From assembly GCA_010909165.1 (NCBI GenBank), contig VJWM01000063.1:1674001-1738000 (forward strand): 64,000 bases of DNA. Direction: 5' to 3'. How positions within the stretch are numbered: position 1 is the stretch's first letter; each line of letters starts with the position of its first letter. Made by a program: the position numbers and the translations under genes. Source of the stretch: Anthoceros angustus. Its lineage: Eukaryota > Streptophyta > Anthocerotopsida > Anthocerotales > Anthocerotaceae. Positions 20,237 to 29,640 of the stretch are shown piece after piece. The notes beneath the pieces were generated by a model. It made no database searches. It was not told the origin of the DNA and saw nothing but the letters and a program-made list of their open reading frames with translations.

Positions 20237-22779
20237 TCATTGCTCTAGTTTTGAATTCTCCTTCTTCCGCAGCGTCAGCGGAAAACCGTCTGCCGGGTAG
20301 GGAATGGGCCAGACATGCTGCTTCGGGAAAGGAACTACTCCTGCAGGCTCGAACTCAGATGAGTGCACACAACATCCAGGAGCCGTGAGTACTCTTGAAG
20401 GTAATTTCAAGCTTGATGGCTTCTACGGGATGCAGTGTGTCTTACTCAAACACGTGTAGAAAACGATGCAGAAAAATGAGAATTTGCTGTCTCGCCAGAT
20501 CTTTGCCAACACAGATTCGGTCTCCGTTACCAAAAGGTGTGAAGGTATTGAACTTGGGCTTCGCCTGGTGAACATTCCAAAGGTCTAGTCAGTGGCCAGG
20601 GCACGAACAGCCGAAGGAACCTACCCACCAGAACAGATGATCACTCCGGACAGCAACCACTCTTTGCATGTAAGCTGTGCCCATCGAGTAAGTGATCTTG
20701 CCTTCAATCACAAATGAAGCCCATGCTACAATCCGAGAACTTTGGTAAACGTTTGTTACCTGAAATCGATCAGGATCAAATCTTAGCGGATCAGGGTACA
20801 CCTCTGAGTCCAGATGGAAATAGCGGTACCATGTAAGCACCTGCCAGCCTTTTGGAATCAGCATGCCTGAAAGAGAAAAACCCAACTTATCATCATGACG
20901 ATATATATGCGGACAAGGTCAAGAGAGCTCTTAGGTCACAACATGAAAACATTATCATGTACGACACGATATCTAAGAGTAGTCTTTCCAGAAGTGCTTA
21001 CCATCCAACACCACATCCTCTTTTGCTTTGCGAGGGCTGAAACCCGCAATGTTAACCAATCTCATTGTCTCTTGCAAAAACTGGCAGCATGTCGAATTCA
21101 GGAGCACATACCACACAAACATGAGCACAAAGGGAACTTGAAAGTCTACCGGAGGTCTCAACAGTGCGGCTCAAGATTTCACTTGCAAACGCTGTGAAGA
21201 AGAAGGCACAGAGTGGGGCTAATTGGAATTAGACGTACTCGAGTAGTGTAAGTCAGTGCCCTGGTCATTTCCTCCCATTTGATAGCGGCGTCTGGAGGGT
21301 TGTCCCTTGCAAACTCCTCATGCTCATCCTGCATGCACCACAAATTCAAACAACCATAACCTTAATTCTACATGTCAAGGATGCAGAGCACACATCACAA
21401 ACATCATGAAGTCCTGGAAAATTAGTGAGCACGATCTGACTTACTCTGACTCGCTTTGCAAGCTCTGGATACTGGCACATGTTGTACAGAACCCACATCA
21501 GGGCACACGTTGTGGTATCATGAGCTGCAAAGAGGACAGTAAGCATGTTGGATTTGATCTGCGTGTCACTCAGCTTCTCTCCGTCATCACTCTCCCAAGA
21601 CAAGAACTGCTGAAGCATATCGTCATGTTGCAGTCGGCCCTTTTCGCCCCGTCTCTTGTCCATAAGATGCTGCAAGAACTTGAAGGCTCTTCCAGATCCC
21701 TACGGCCAAGAAAATCAGAATGTTCATCACCCCATACATCAGTACATCTATGGTACGCTTTGTGCAGTCAAGGACCCGGCTCTCAAGATTCAAACCCTTC
21801 CACCATACCTCCACAGCCTTACTCCACGCACTTCCGGGAACCCTGAGTGGGACCACCAAGAGGCCATGCTCCACGGTACCAACGTCCTGCCGAAACCGAT
21901 CCAGCTCCACAGTACCAACGTCCTGCCGAAACCGATCCAGCTCCACAGACGGTTCCCAGTCGTCGCACATGAGGCGCATCGCCACGCAGAACGTAAACTG
22001 CACATGAGTCGCACATACCATCCACAGGCACACGGACTTCAGATAAGAGGTAGCCCATCACAGAAAAGACGAGCTTTGACACAGGCTATCAGCTGATCAC
22101 TACATCTATTCAAGCCACCTACATCCTTAAGCGCCCTCACAGTCTCCATGTAATCCTTGTCGGCCATGGCAGCAACCCAACTCTTGGCCGCCACGTCAAT
22201 GTGTGATGCTAGCGTCCTGAGCCCGTCCGTGGTAAGCGAGGACTTGATGATCTTCCGGTACACGTTGTGCATCTCCCCGTCCACTTGACTTATGGCATCT
22301 CGACCCAGGATGTCATTCTGCGAGGCCTGGTAGTTGGGTGCGAAGAGGCTGGGGTGCTGCAACACGAATCTGGTGGCCTCCACGGTGGTCACACACACTG
22401 TGGGATGGCCAAGCAAGTGCGTTCGAAAGTTCTTCCCGTACCTGCATGCGCGGGCCCGGAAAAACCTATAAATCTATCTACTCCTATCGAGCTCTTGCAG
22501 GTTCTTCCACAGACACAATCAACAACACAACAGGATGGGTGAACATACACAAGACTTACCTGCGGATCTTGGGGAGCATGAAGGGGTCGGGGTCTCCACT
22601 CAGCAGCTGGATGCTCTCGCCCTGCCGTGTCTGCCGAAGCTTCTCAAGGCGGGGCTGCTGGCTCTCTTCACCACCAGGGAGCGGGAGTAGAGGTAGACCA
22701 CCGCCAAGGCCAGCAACGGCAAACCCAAGATTAGGGCCACCCAGAGCCCAGGGCTGGACGTCGCATCCAATGCCATCAT
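20237..22779 (-). CDS. Cytochrome P450, CYP85 clan, with a frameshift in exon 1
   Basis: A membrane-anchored haem monooxygenase. Exons: 22779-22560, 22441-22123, 21997-21746, 21699-21445, 21328-21239, 21080-21002, 20866-20760, 20564-20446 and 20393-20237. Phases close from exon 2 onward to about 533 aa in all. Exon 1 carries the anchor (LPLLALAVVYLYS), but the frame must slip by one base near 22,625 before GESIQLLSGDPDPFM. Signatures: I-helix FAAHDTTT, K-helix ETMR, FDPDRF, haem loop FGNGDRICVG and the tail YPADGFPLTLRKKE. It resembles the CYP707/CYP716/CYP90 group (hormone or triterpenoid oxidation), but no substrate is claimed. Odd points: an in-frame 36-bp tandem duplication (VELDRFRQDVGT twice, about 21,884-21,955), a run of nine unusual residues before RVLDC, and two introns of only 46 and 52 bp. 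The PPG hinge is not recognisable. Confidence 0.82.
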
Positions 22780-22799
22780 CCTCACCCAAAGCATCCGGA

Positions 22800-23009
22800 T
22801 GTGATCGAGTTGCTATTAGAAAACAGTAAGTCCCAAGTTCAGTTCTATAAAAATGGTGTGCTATGCATACATATATAGCCTTTAGCCTTGTCATACTCTC
22901 GATAGTATGAAACCCTATCTCGCTCCTAGAATTGTCCTATATACTTGTAGGACTTATTCTCATAACTCTAATATGTGATGTGTTGCACCAATCTTATAGA
23001 TTTCTAACA
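22800..23009 (-). mobile_element. Copia 3' LTR abutting the P450 start
   Basis: On the minus strand a purine tract (GAGTGGGAG) is followed at 23,009 by TGTTAGAAATCTATAAG, the start of an LTR. It contains a TATA motif (GGCTATATATGTATG, about 22,880) and runs to within about 20-30 bp of the P450 ATG. Its orientation is the same as the P450. The 3' boundary is not certain; CGATCACA near 22,800 is a candidate CA end. Confidence 0.6.
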
Positions 23010-23030
23010 CTCCCACTCAACACATCAGTG

Positions 23031-24062
23031 CTACTCTTTTAAGCCTAACATCTTGCTAAACTTAACGTGCTTCTCTAAAGTCAACCCTTTGGTCAAAACA
23101 GTTGTAGGCATGTCCACAGTGGGACAATACGCTAGCTCTATCTCCTTGGACTGAACTTTCTCTCTGAGGAAGTGATGCTTTACTTCAATGTGTTTTGTCC
23201 TCGCATGAAAAGTAGCATTCTTCGCTAAGTAAATGCAACCCTGATTGTCGTTGAAGATGGTTGTTGCACCCTTCTGCTTAAATCCCATTTCTTGAGCAAT
23301 CGTCGTAGCCATATTGCTTCCATTGTTGCAGCAGATATTGCCATGTACTCCATACAGAGGAGCCAGTGGTGGCGCCTACTATTCCATGAAATGGCTTCCC
23401 CAAATAGCATAAACACATATCATGTGGTAGACTTGTGGCCATCGACATCTCCAGCCCAATCTGAATCATAAAATCCAACCACCTGGGCTTCTTCATGTTG
23501 ATCCTTTTGGTATTTCAACTTCCAATGTTTTGTGCCGCGCAAGTATTTGAATATCCTCTTGATTGCTTGATAATGTTGTCGTTCAGGGTTGGCCAAGAAT
23601 CGACTCACAACTCCCACTGCCTCAGCAATGCCGGGCCTTGTCCCTGTTACCAAATATGTAAGACAGCCAACGGCACGTTGATAAAGAGTCTTATCTATTT
23701 TCTCTTTCTCCTTTTCAGTTGTAGGGCTCATCTCCTACGATAGCTTCTCATTGAAGATCATTGGCATCTTCATGGGTTTGCAATCTTGCATGCCAAAACT
23801 CTCCAGTATGGTCTCTACATATGTTTGTTAGCTCAAAGAGATCTGTTTGTTAGCCCTATTCCTTTGCACCTTTATTCCTAGGAAATAGTGGAGCTCACCC
23901 AAATCTCTCATGTCAAAGCTTGCATTAAGGCTTTGCTTTACTGAGTCTAAGAGTTCCATGTCATTGCTAGCGATAATCAAATCGTCCACATGTACAGCAA
24001 TGATAATTATGGATTCTCCCACTCTCTTCACATAGATATTCCAATCAGCTTTGGTTTTCTTG
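23031..24062 (-). pseudogene. Ty1/copia pol fragment (RT to RNase H)
   Basis: From 24,062 downward the reading shows the RT core IIAVHVDDLIIAS and LGELHYFLGIKV. After a stop and a frameshift near 23,740-23,830 it shows YQRAVGCLTYLVTGTRPGIA, the RNase H motif FYDSDWAGD and HKSTTCYVF. After another break it shows DNQGCIYLAKN, HIEVKHHFLREKV and the copia end VLTKGL. At least three frame breaks make it dead. Everything upstream of the RT palm is missing. Confidence 0.9.
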
Positions 24063-24174
24063 AAACCTCTTTAGCATTTTCTTTAGTGTTCTTATTGTGA
24101 GTAGGTACCACCTCTATGCCCACAAGCAAGTGCGCACTGCCCCGATGGTACATGTTCGTACATGCTTGCCTTTC

Positions 24175-24280
24175 GCAGACCATTGTATGGCCAGCCATTG
24201 TCGGGCGTTGGGCGCCATTGTTAGGCGTTAATTGGGTGCCATTGTTGCGCGTTGGGCACCATTGTTTCGCATTCAAGGTA
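24175..24280 (+). repeat. Short degenerate repeat (GCCATTGTTGGGCGTTGG-like)
   Basis: About four imperfect units of 20-25 bp containing CCATTGT and GCGTTGGGC or GCGTTAATTGG lie between the copia fragment and the gypsy RT fragment. They look like remnants of a tandem array, perhaps at an insertion junction. Confidence 0.5.
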
Positions 24281-24287
24281 ACCGACA

Positions 24288-24560
24288 TGACGGGTATACC
24301 AGAGGAACTGGGGGTACATCAGATCGATCTCAAGGAGTACAGACTGAACCCGAAGTATTCTGTCGTAGTGAGGGATCAGCTGGACCAGTATTTAGAAGCA
24401 GGAGTCATTTACCCCGTATTGACCAGTGAGTGGGTCGCACCCATCGTGGTGGTGCCCAAGAAGCAACAAGGGAAGGTGAGAGTGTGCCAGGATTTTAGGA
24501 AACTGAATGAGGCTACTAGAAAGGATCATTATCCGTTACCACTCATGGACAGTGTTTTCC
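24288..24560 (+). pseudogene. Ty3/gypsy RT N-terminal fragment
   Basis: One frame encodes a typical chromovirus-like RT beginning: HQIDLKEYRLNPKYSVVV, LEAGVIYP, SEWVAPIVVVPKK, GKVRVCQDFRKLNEAT, DHYPLPLMDS. The reading decays after that point, before the catalytic aspartates. It is an isolated fragment of about 90 codons inserted tail to tail with the LINE pseudogene to its right. Confidence 0.88.
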
Positions 24561-24589
24561 TAGAACAAGAGCGGAGCTGCACTCTTGTG

Positions 24590-27003
24590 GACTTGGGTAT
24601 GGAGGGGTCCTGGAGGACAGACTGGAAAGCCTGACCGAGTTGTTTCTCGATCAGGGATGCTTGCAACCCCCTGAAACCATCAATAATAAATGTCGAGAAA
24701 GGAGGGAAGTCCTTCCAAGCATCCACTAATAACATGTCCCTAGCCTACCTCAAGGACATTTGAAGAGAGAAGGTTCCCTCCTCCACACTTGATACGAGAT
24801 CCTCCTGAAAGGGCCTGTCATGGAGGATGAAGCGAAGCAAGCAGGCGAGAGGGCCCAAGCCAGAAAGCCGCGGGAAGAGACCTCCAGCGAGAGCAGACCT
24901 GTGCCTCCAAATTGCACAGGTAGGGACACTTGCCAGCGGGCCAGATCACCCACAGAGCACTCAAAAGCCCCTGAGCCCAGGATGTCCCCAAGAGTATCCA
25001 TAATCTTCTTATCAAACCGCCGCAGCTGGGACAAAAGGGTCGGGGACGGAAGCAGTGTACGGATGAGGTAACAAGGGCGCCTAGCAAAATAGGAGGAAAG
25101 AATTCCAAAGGCCACTTGTGTATCCTCCAGCAAAGGGAGGTCCTCGACATGGGAGAGGTGCTCTACGACAGCCTAGTCTATAAAGCTCCCGATGAAGTCA
25201 GGGGAACTGAAGAGGACTCCTAGAATCCGCTGTCCCAAAGCCGGAGCAATCTCCCCAGCAGGAAATTGCAAAGTTGGCAGAATCGCCGACGGAGACCAGA
25301 CGCGGCACTTGGACAGCTTGACCTTCAAACCCACCAAAGAAAGCTCATGAGAGAAGAGCTCAAAGGCCTCCTTGACTTTGTCCCTAGGCCCGAGAATGTG
25401 AGAATCATCTGCCAGCGAAGGGAAGACACAGTCACGAGCTGAGAAGGCGGCCCTTGATAGAGCCCTGTAGTGAGCAAATGGTAAAGAGAGCGCCGCCCAG
25501 GGGGTCGCTTTGCCTAGTACCTGTGGCCGATTCCAAGACAAAGACAGCAAATCCTAAAAGAGACGTTCTTGTGCTGGTAGTAGAGGTTGGAGGACCTTTT
25601 GTAGAAGCACCAGATAAAAGGTATAAGGCTCCCCAGGACGCCACCAGCATCCCTAAGCTCCTCGAAGATGACGCTCTTAGAAATGGTATTGAAGGCGTTC
25701 TCGACATCAACCTGTAAGACCACCCACTTTGGGTGGGTATCAAGGCATGCCTTCACTCCAAGCACCACAGACTCATAGCCCCCTGGAGTGGCAATGCCAA
25801 ATTGAAGGGGGTTGAGGTGTTGCTGGAGAAGGGAGCGGCACTGAAGGGCAATAGTGCGGCTGAGGCTTCCCCGACCGCAAGTGGACGCACGCTCGAGCCT
25901 AGGGCAGGCTTGTCCATAGCGACAAGCCTGCTAGCTACAAGAACATGGGAAATCCGGTGAGGTGTCTCACCCCGAGCCACCGCAACGGCCAGAGAAAAGA
26001 GCTCTAGGAAGCCACTAGATGGATCTTCGAGGAGAAAAAGGTCCCTGAGGTGTTCAAACACCATTCTTGACAACCCGGTAGATGAAAGACACGGGGTCAT
26101 AGAGAGTGCCAGAGCAAAAGCTGCCCGATCCAAGGAGAAGGGATCCTCCGGGACATAGTTGGATATGTCCAGGGGGATGGCATCCTTGGGTGCTGGATGG
26201 AGGGCACGGAGGGCAACAATGGTCTCTTGAGCGGGGGCCGGAGGGTCGAAGAGCCACAGCGGCCTGACATATTCACCTACCTGGCCAAGCAACTTGCAAC
26301 GGTGCAGGTTTGTTGTATTGCCCGGGACATGTTCCAACTACTATGCGGATTCCGCCCGAGTTTTGGTAGCACGCAAAGCCTCCTCCTGGAGGGATGCCCA
26401 GTCACCAGCCCGAAAGCGCCGAAGACGGCTAGCAACTTCCCGATGCCCAGAAGCCCCACCCCTAATACACTGGAGACACCATCGGGGGAGAAGCAGGAGA
26501 AGGCACCAAGCTAACTCGTCCTGGGGATCGAGCAGAAGGCGATCGAAAGGAAGACGGAATGCCAAATGGGCATCATCATGAAGGTGGCGGGGAAGCCTGC
26601 GGAAGATGCGTGGGCATGGAAAGCGGGTTTCAAACATCCCAAGGATGTGATCCAGCTGACCCCGCAGCCATTCCCAGGAAGAGAGAGGCACCCCAGGGAG
26701 GACGATATTGGACGCTGGAGCCTGCACTGCGGAACTGGAGGAGGTCGCAATGTGCACTTGGGCAGCCCAAGTAGTGTGATCGAAATCTTTATGCAAGTAC
26801 CCAATGTGGGTTTTCACCCCCTTGACACCGCAGCAGAGTTGAGCACAGACAAGACATGAAGTGTCCTTGACAGTCACACAAGGTGTAGACCGCCCTATTG
26901 GGTAGGGTGCTACAAGAGCCTGCAAATGCTCGTCGGAGGGTGACAGGGCCGAGGAGGTATCGGGGACAAAACGACCCCAGCCTTTACCGGACATACGGAG
27001 TGT
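24590..27003 (-). pseudogene. Non-LTR retrotransposon (LINE) with C2H2 finger and RT
   Basis: Read from 27,003 downward: an N-terminal region with a C2H2 finger (CLVC ... VKTHIGYLH, C-x2-C-x12-H-x4-H), then a helical linker, then RT motifs in order: SSTGLSRMVFEHLRDL, RPLAVGEA, FGIA then GYESVV, VLQVDVENAFNTIS, GTRQSDPLGGALF, the catalytic ADDSHILG, KLSKCRVW, and a thumb region (QVSLPVQFGGTGLLSLE). At least four frame shifts or stops break it (near 26,340, 25,760, 25,540 and 25,160). A finger in front of the RT with no apurinic endonuclease seen there suggests the R2/RLE branch, whose nuclease would be C-terminal; that part is missing here. Confidence 0.82.
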
Positions 27004-27369
27004 GAGCTCCGTATGGCGAACTTCAAAAGGCCAGCCAAAGAGCCCTACCTAGAGGGACTGCAACCCACAGAACCACTGCCGACCCACCAAACTAGCGCGC
27101 ACTGCACTGAGAAAAGGTGGGGTAGGAAAATCCCCAGCTATCGGAAAGAAAGTCAACAAAATCCAGGAAAAATAAATTCCCACCGCCACCGCACCATGCC
27201 CCGCCTGCACATGGCGTGCACCGGCAGCGCAGCCCATAGCCTCGCCTCGCCTCAGAGCCGTAGGCAACCGGGCCCCACCTGCCGTCTGCCCGACTCGGCC
27301 ACTGCCACCCTACCTCCGCACACCGCCTCCGCAGGCCAGCCCCACCTGCCGTCCGGACAGCCCGGCCGG

Positions 27370-27445
27370 CGGCGGACTCCGCCCGCCCGCCCGAAGGCGC
27401 ACAGCCCGCCCGCCCGCCCGCCCGCCCGCCCGCCCGCCCGCCATA
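27370..27445 (+). repeat. (CCCG)n microsatellite
   Basis: Runs of CCCG/CGCC tetranucleotides, with one interruption (GAAGGCGCACAG), inside a very GC-rich stretch from about 27,180 to 27,560. The predicted proteins on both strands are Ala/Arg/Gly/Pro-rich artefacts of this composition. Confidence 0.85.
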
Positions 27446-27562
27446 GCCGCGCCTCGCCCTACCGCACCATGCCCCGCCTGTACCGCATGCCCCGCTCTCA
27501 CTCCCCGCTCTTGCGCACTCCGCCACCTCCCGCGCATCGCGCCCGAGCCTGCTCCCGCTCCC

Positions 27563-27699
27563 TGAATGAATGAGTGACGGATCGAGGAGTTTGTGGTGGC
27601 GTAGCATGTTTCTTTTACTGCAGATGAGCTAGGATAGGCAAGGGTGGGACTTGTCCTATTTCTAGCAACTGTCATAGTATCACATGCACAGATGATTAG
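27563..27699 (+). repeat. Copy of the 3' end of the 47-aa gene
   Basis: This segment matches the reverse complement of 11,807-11,940 over about 135 bp: it includes the last codons (ATGAATGA...), the stop region and the proximal 3' UTR. Most of the few differences are CG-to-TG or CG-to-CA changes. No other part of the gene is seen nearby, so it is a duplicated fragment rather than a second gene. Confidence 0.85.
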
Positions 27700-28487
27700 C
27701 CGTGGTGGTTATGACGGATGAATGTATATATACACGTATACATATAAGTATGTCACTACCACCACATCTACAAGTGTGCATATAAATGTCACAATGCAAT
27801 TGTCTGTCAATGGATTCTATGTACACTGGGTGATGGAAATGGCATTGATATGCCATATGTTGCCATAGTGCCGAAAATTTTGAAGTTGACTTTGGGCTTC
27901 CATCCTATGTATGCACACTAGGTGATGGAAATTTTGAAGTTGACTTTGGGCTTCCATCCTATGTATGCACACTAGGTGATGGAAATGTCACTGATATGCC
28001 ATGTTGACATAGTGTCGAAAAGGCTGTTGATAGCCCAAAGTCAACCAATTTGCTCTGCCTCTCTTTGAGTTGCGCTTCGGTTTCAGGAACACCTTGTTCT
28101 TAGCATACATTGAAGTTCCAGTAGGAACACCTTGTTCTTAGCATACATTGAAGTTCCAGTAGCTCAAAGTCAGATGAATTTTTGTCAAGCCAGACCCCAT
28201 TTGTTTCGCAAGCACACCTTGATCATGGGGAATCAGGTTACCTTGCGCATGGGCAGCAAGATCGCTTTCCTCACGAAGCGACCGACTCCGGATCCAGCGA
28301 AAGCACGTCTTGATGGCAGGGTGAGCTCTTTCGAAAGAGCGGTCAAGGTGGAAGGGCGTCTAATGGTGATCATGGGCCCGGGCCATGAACCTGGGTGTGG
28401 AGGGGCGCCAAGAATGGTGATCATGAGCCCGGGCCGGTGCCGACAAAATGTGCATTCACGAGATCAATGCTACGAACAACAATGCCA
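27700..28487. repeat. Gene-free stretch with small tandem duplications
   Basis: A 54-bp unit is tandemly duplicated at 27,877-27,984 (ATTTTGAAGTTGACTTTGGG...) and a 38-bp unit at 28,085-28,160 (AGGAACACCTTGTTCTTAGC...). Inverted pieces of the first (AAGTCAACC near 28,040) suggest a decayed foldback element. No coding sequence is supported. Confidence 0.7.
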
Positions 28488-28560
28488 GGTCAGGGATGGG
28501 ATTCGAACCCACGCCCTTACAGGAGTCAAGGCGCCTTAGCCAAGCTCAGCCATCCTGACC
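28488..28560 (-). tRNA. tRNA-like sequence (tRNA-Leu-related, probably SINE or pseudogene)
   Basis: On the minus strand, 73 nt begin GGTCAGGATGGCTGAGC and end CCTGACC, so a 7-bp acceptor stem closes. The box A part (GATGGCTGAG...TAAGGCGCC) and box B (GGTTCGAATCC) closely resemble plant tRNA-Leu. The long variable arm of tRNA-Leu is absent, and the best anticodon loop (ACTCCTG) has C instead of the usual T at position 33. I therefore favour a decayed tRNA or the head of a SINE over a working gene. Confidence 0.45.
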
Positions 28561-29640
28561 TGCCAATCCAAGCCCAAGCTAATATGATTTGTCATCAATA
28601 ACAAGAGCAAAATTGCTCCACGAGTACACTGTTCAAAGCTACTACACATGCAACATAAGCCAGTGCCAAACTCTCAAGCCAGGAAAGCTGCACGGTGGTG
28701 CAATTTTGGATGAATACCAAGTTGGAGGGTTCTTTCAACATAGTCAACACAGATTTCTTCGCCTCCACAAGTTCAACGCAAGCTTTCACACCAGTCAGCT
28801 GCTTCAGCACACAGCAGTAACACGGAGCATGAGCGTGTGGAAGGATATGCTTTCACAAGTACGTTGTACAAAGCATTTTAGCAAACATCGGAGGTGACAG
28901 GCAAAATAATGCAACTTCCTAGAGAAAGCTGAGAGCACAAGTGTCGATGAGAGCACTAAAACAGAATCTGGTCCAGCCAGGGTCTCTTTATAGACTGAAA
29001 TCAATGGTGACCAAACATATGTATTGCTGGCGGCGGTGAGGTCTCACCAGCTGGGACTGAGCACTTGCTCGAGAGATCCTGCAAAAAATCGACTGTCTCG
29101 CACTGCCGAAACTGGACGTCTGTGCGTATCAGCATTGTCTTAACATGCACCTGTAGCACACAGATGTTTGAAATGACAAGCATTGGAGGTCACATATTGT
29201 GTGACCATCGGGGTCACAATTCTTCTCAAAATCATAACAAGCTCCACACAAATGCAATCCAGCCCCACAGGTTACGTACAGATTACCTCTTCCGTCGAGG
29301 AGGGAGCAAATGGTGGATCTAGGAGTGGGACATGTAGAGATGCCCAGTATTGATCTGCTTCTAGTCCAAGGGACGCGCAAGTGACACAACCTGCTGACAG
29401 TTGCTTGACATGATACATCTCCTATGTTCAGATCATTCTACAGAGACCTCAGAAGAGACCATGGATTATGAGAGATTGATAAATAGAAGCACCCAACTGA
29501 TAACAAATGCCCCAAGAACTCAAAAGTCTATGCTCTGCCGCACTGCGCTTTCTACAAGACTCACCCAGTTGGAGGGCTCTACAAGGTCGTCTCAACCAAG
29601 CTAGCTAAATGAAAAGGGATGTAAACCGAGAATAAGAGAA
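28561..29640. other. Unassigned region downstream of NIPA
   Basis: Several minus-strand frames of 60-90 codons are present; one near 29,001-29,390 is Cys-rich and another has a plausible splice acceptor before VHVKTMLIRTDVQFRQ. None could be joined into a credible gene or matched to a family. Part must be the 3' UTR of the NIPA gene. Confidence 0.4.

Noticed and set aside
21081-21238. Possible extra P450 exon (FASEILSRTVETSG)
   Set aside because: Its phase does not join with either neighbour, while direct splicing from TYTTR to FLQETMRL restores the K-helix; I treat it as intron.
28595-29390. Possible multi-exon gene downstream of NIPA
   Set aside because: Protein-like patches and one acceptor were seen, but no set of exons joined in phase.
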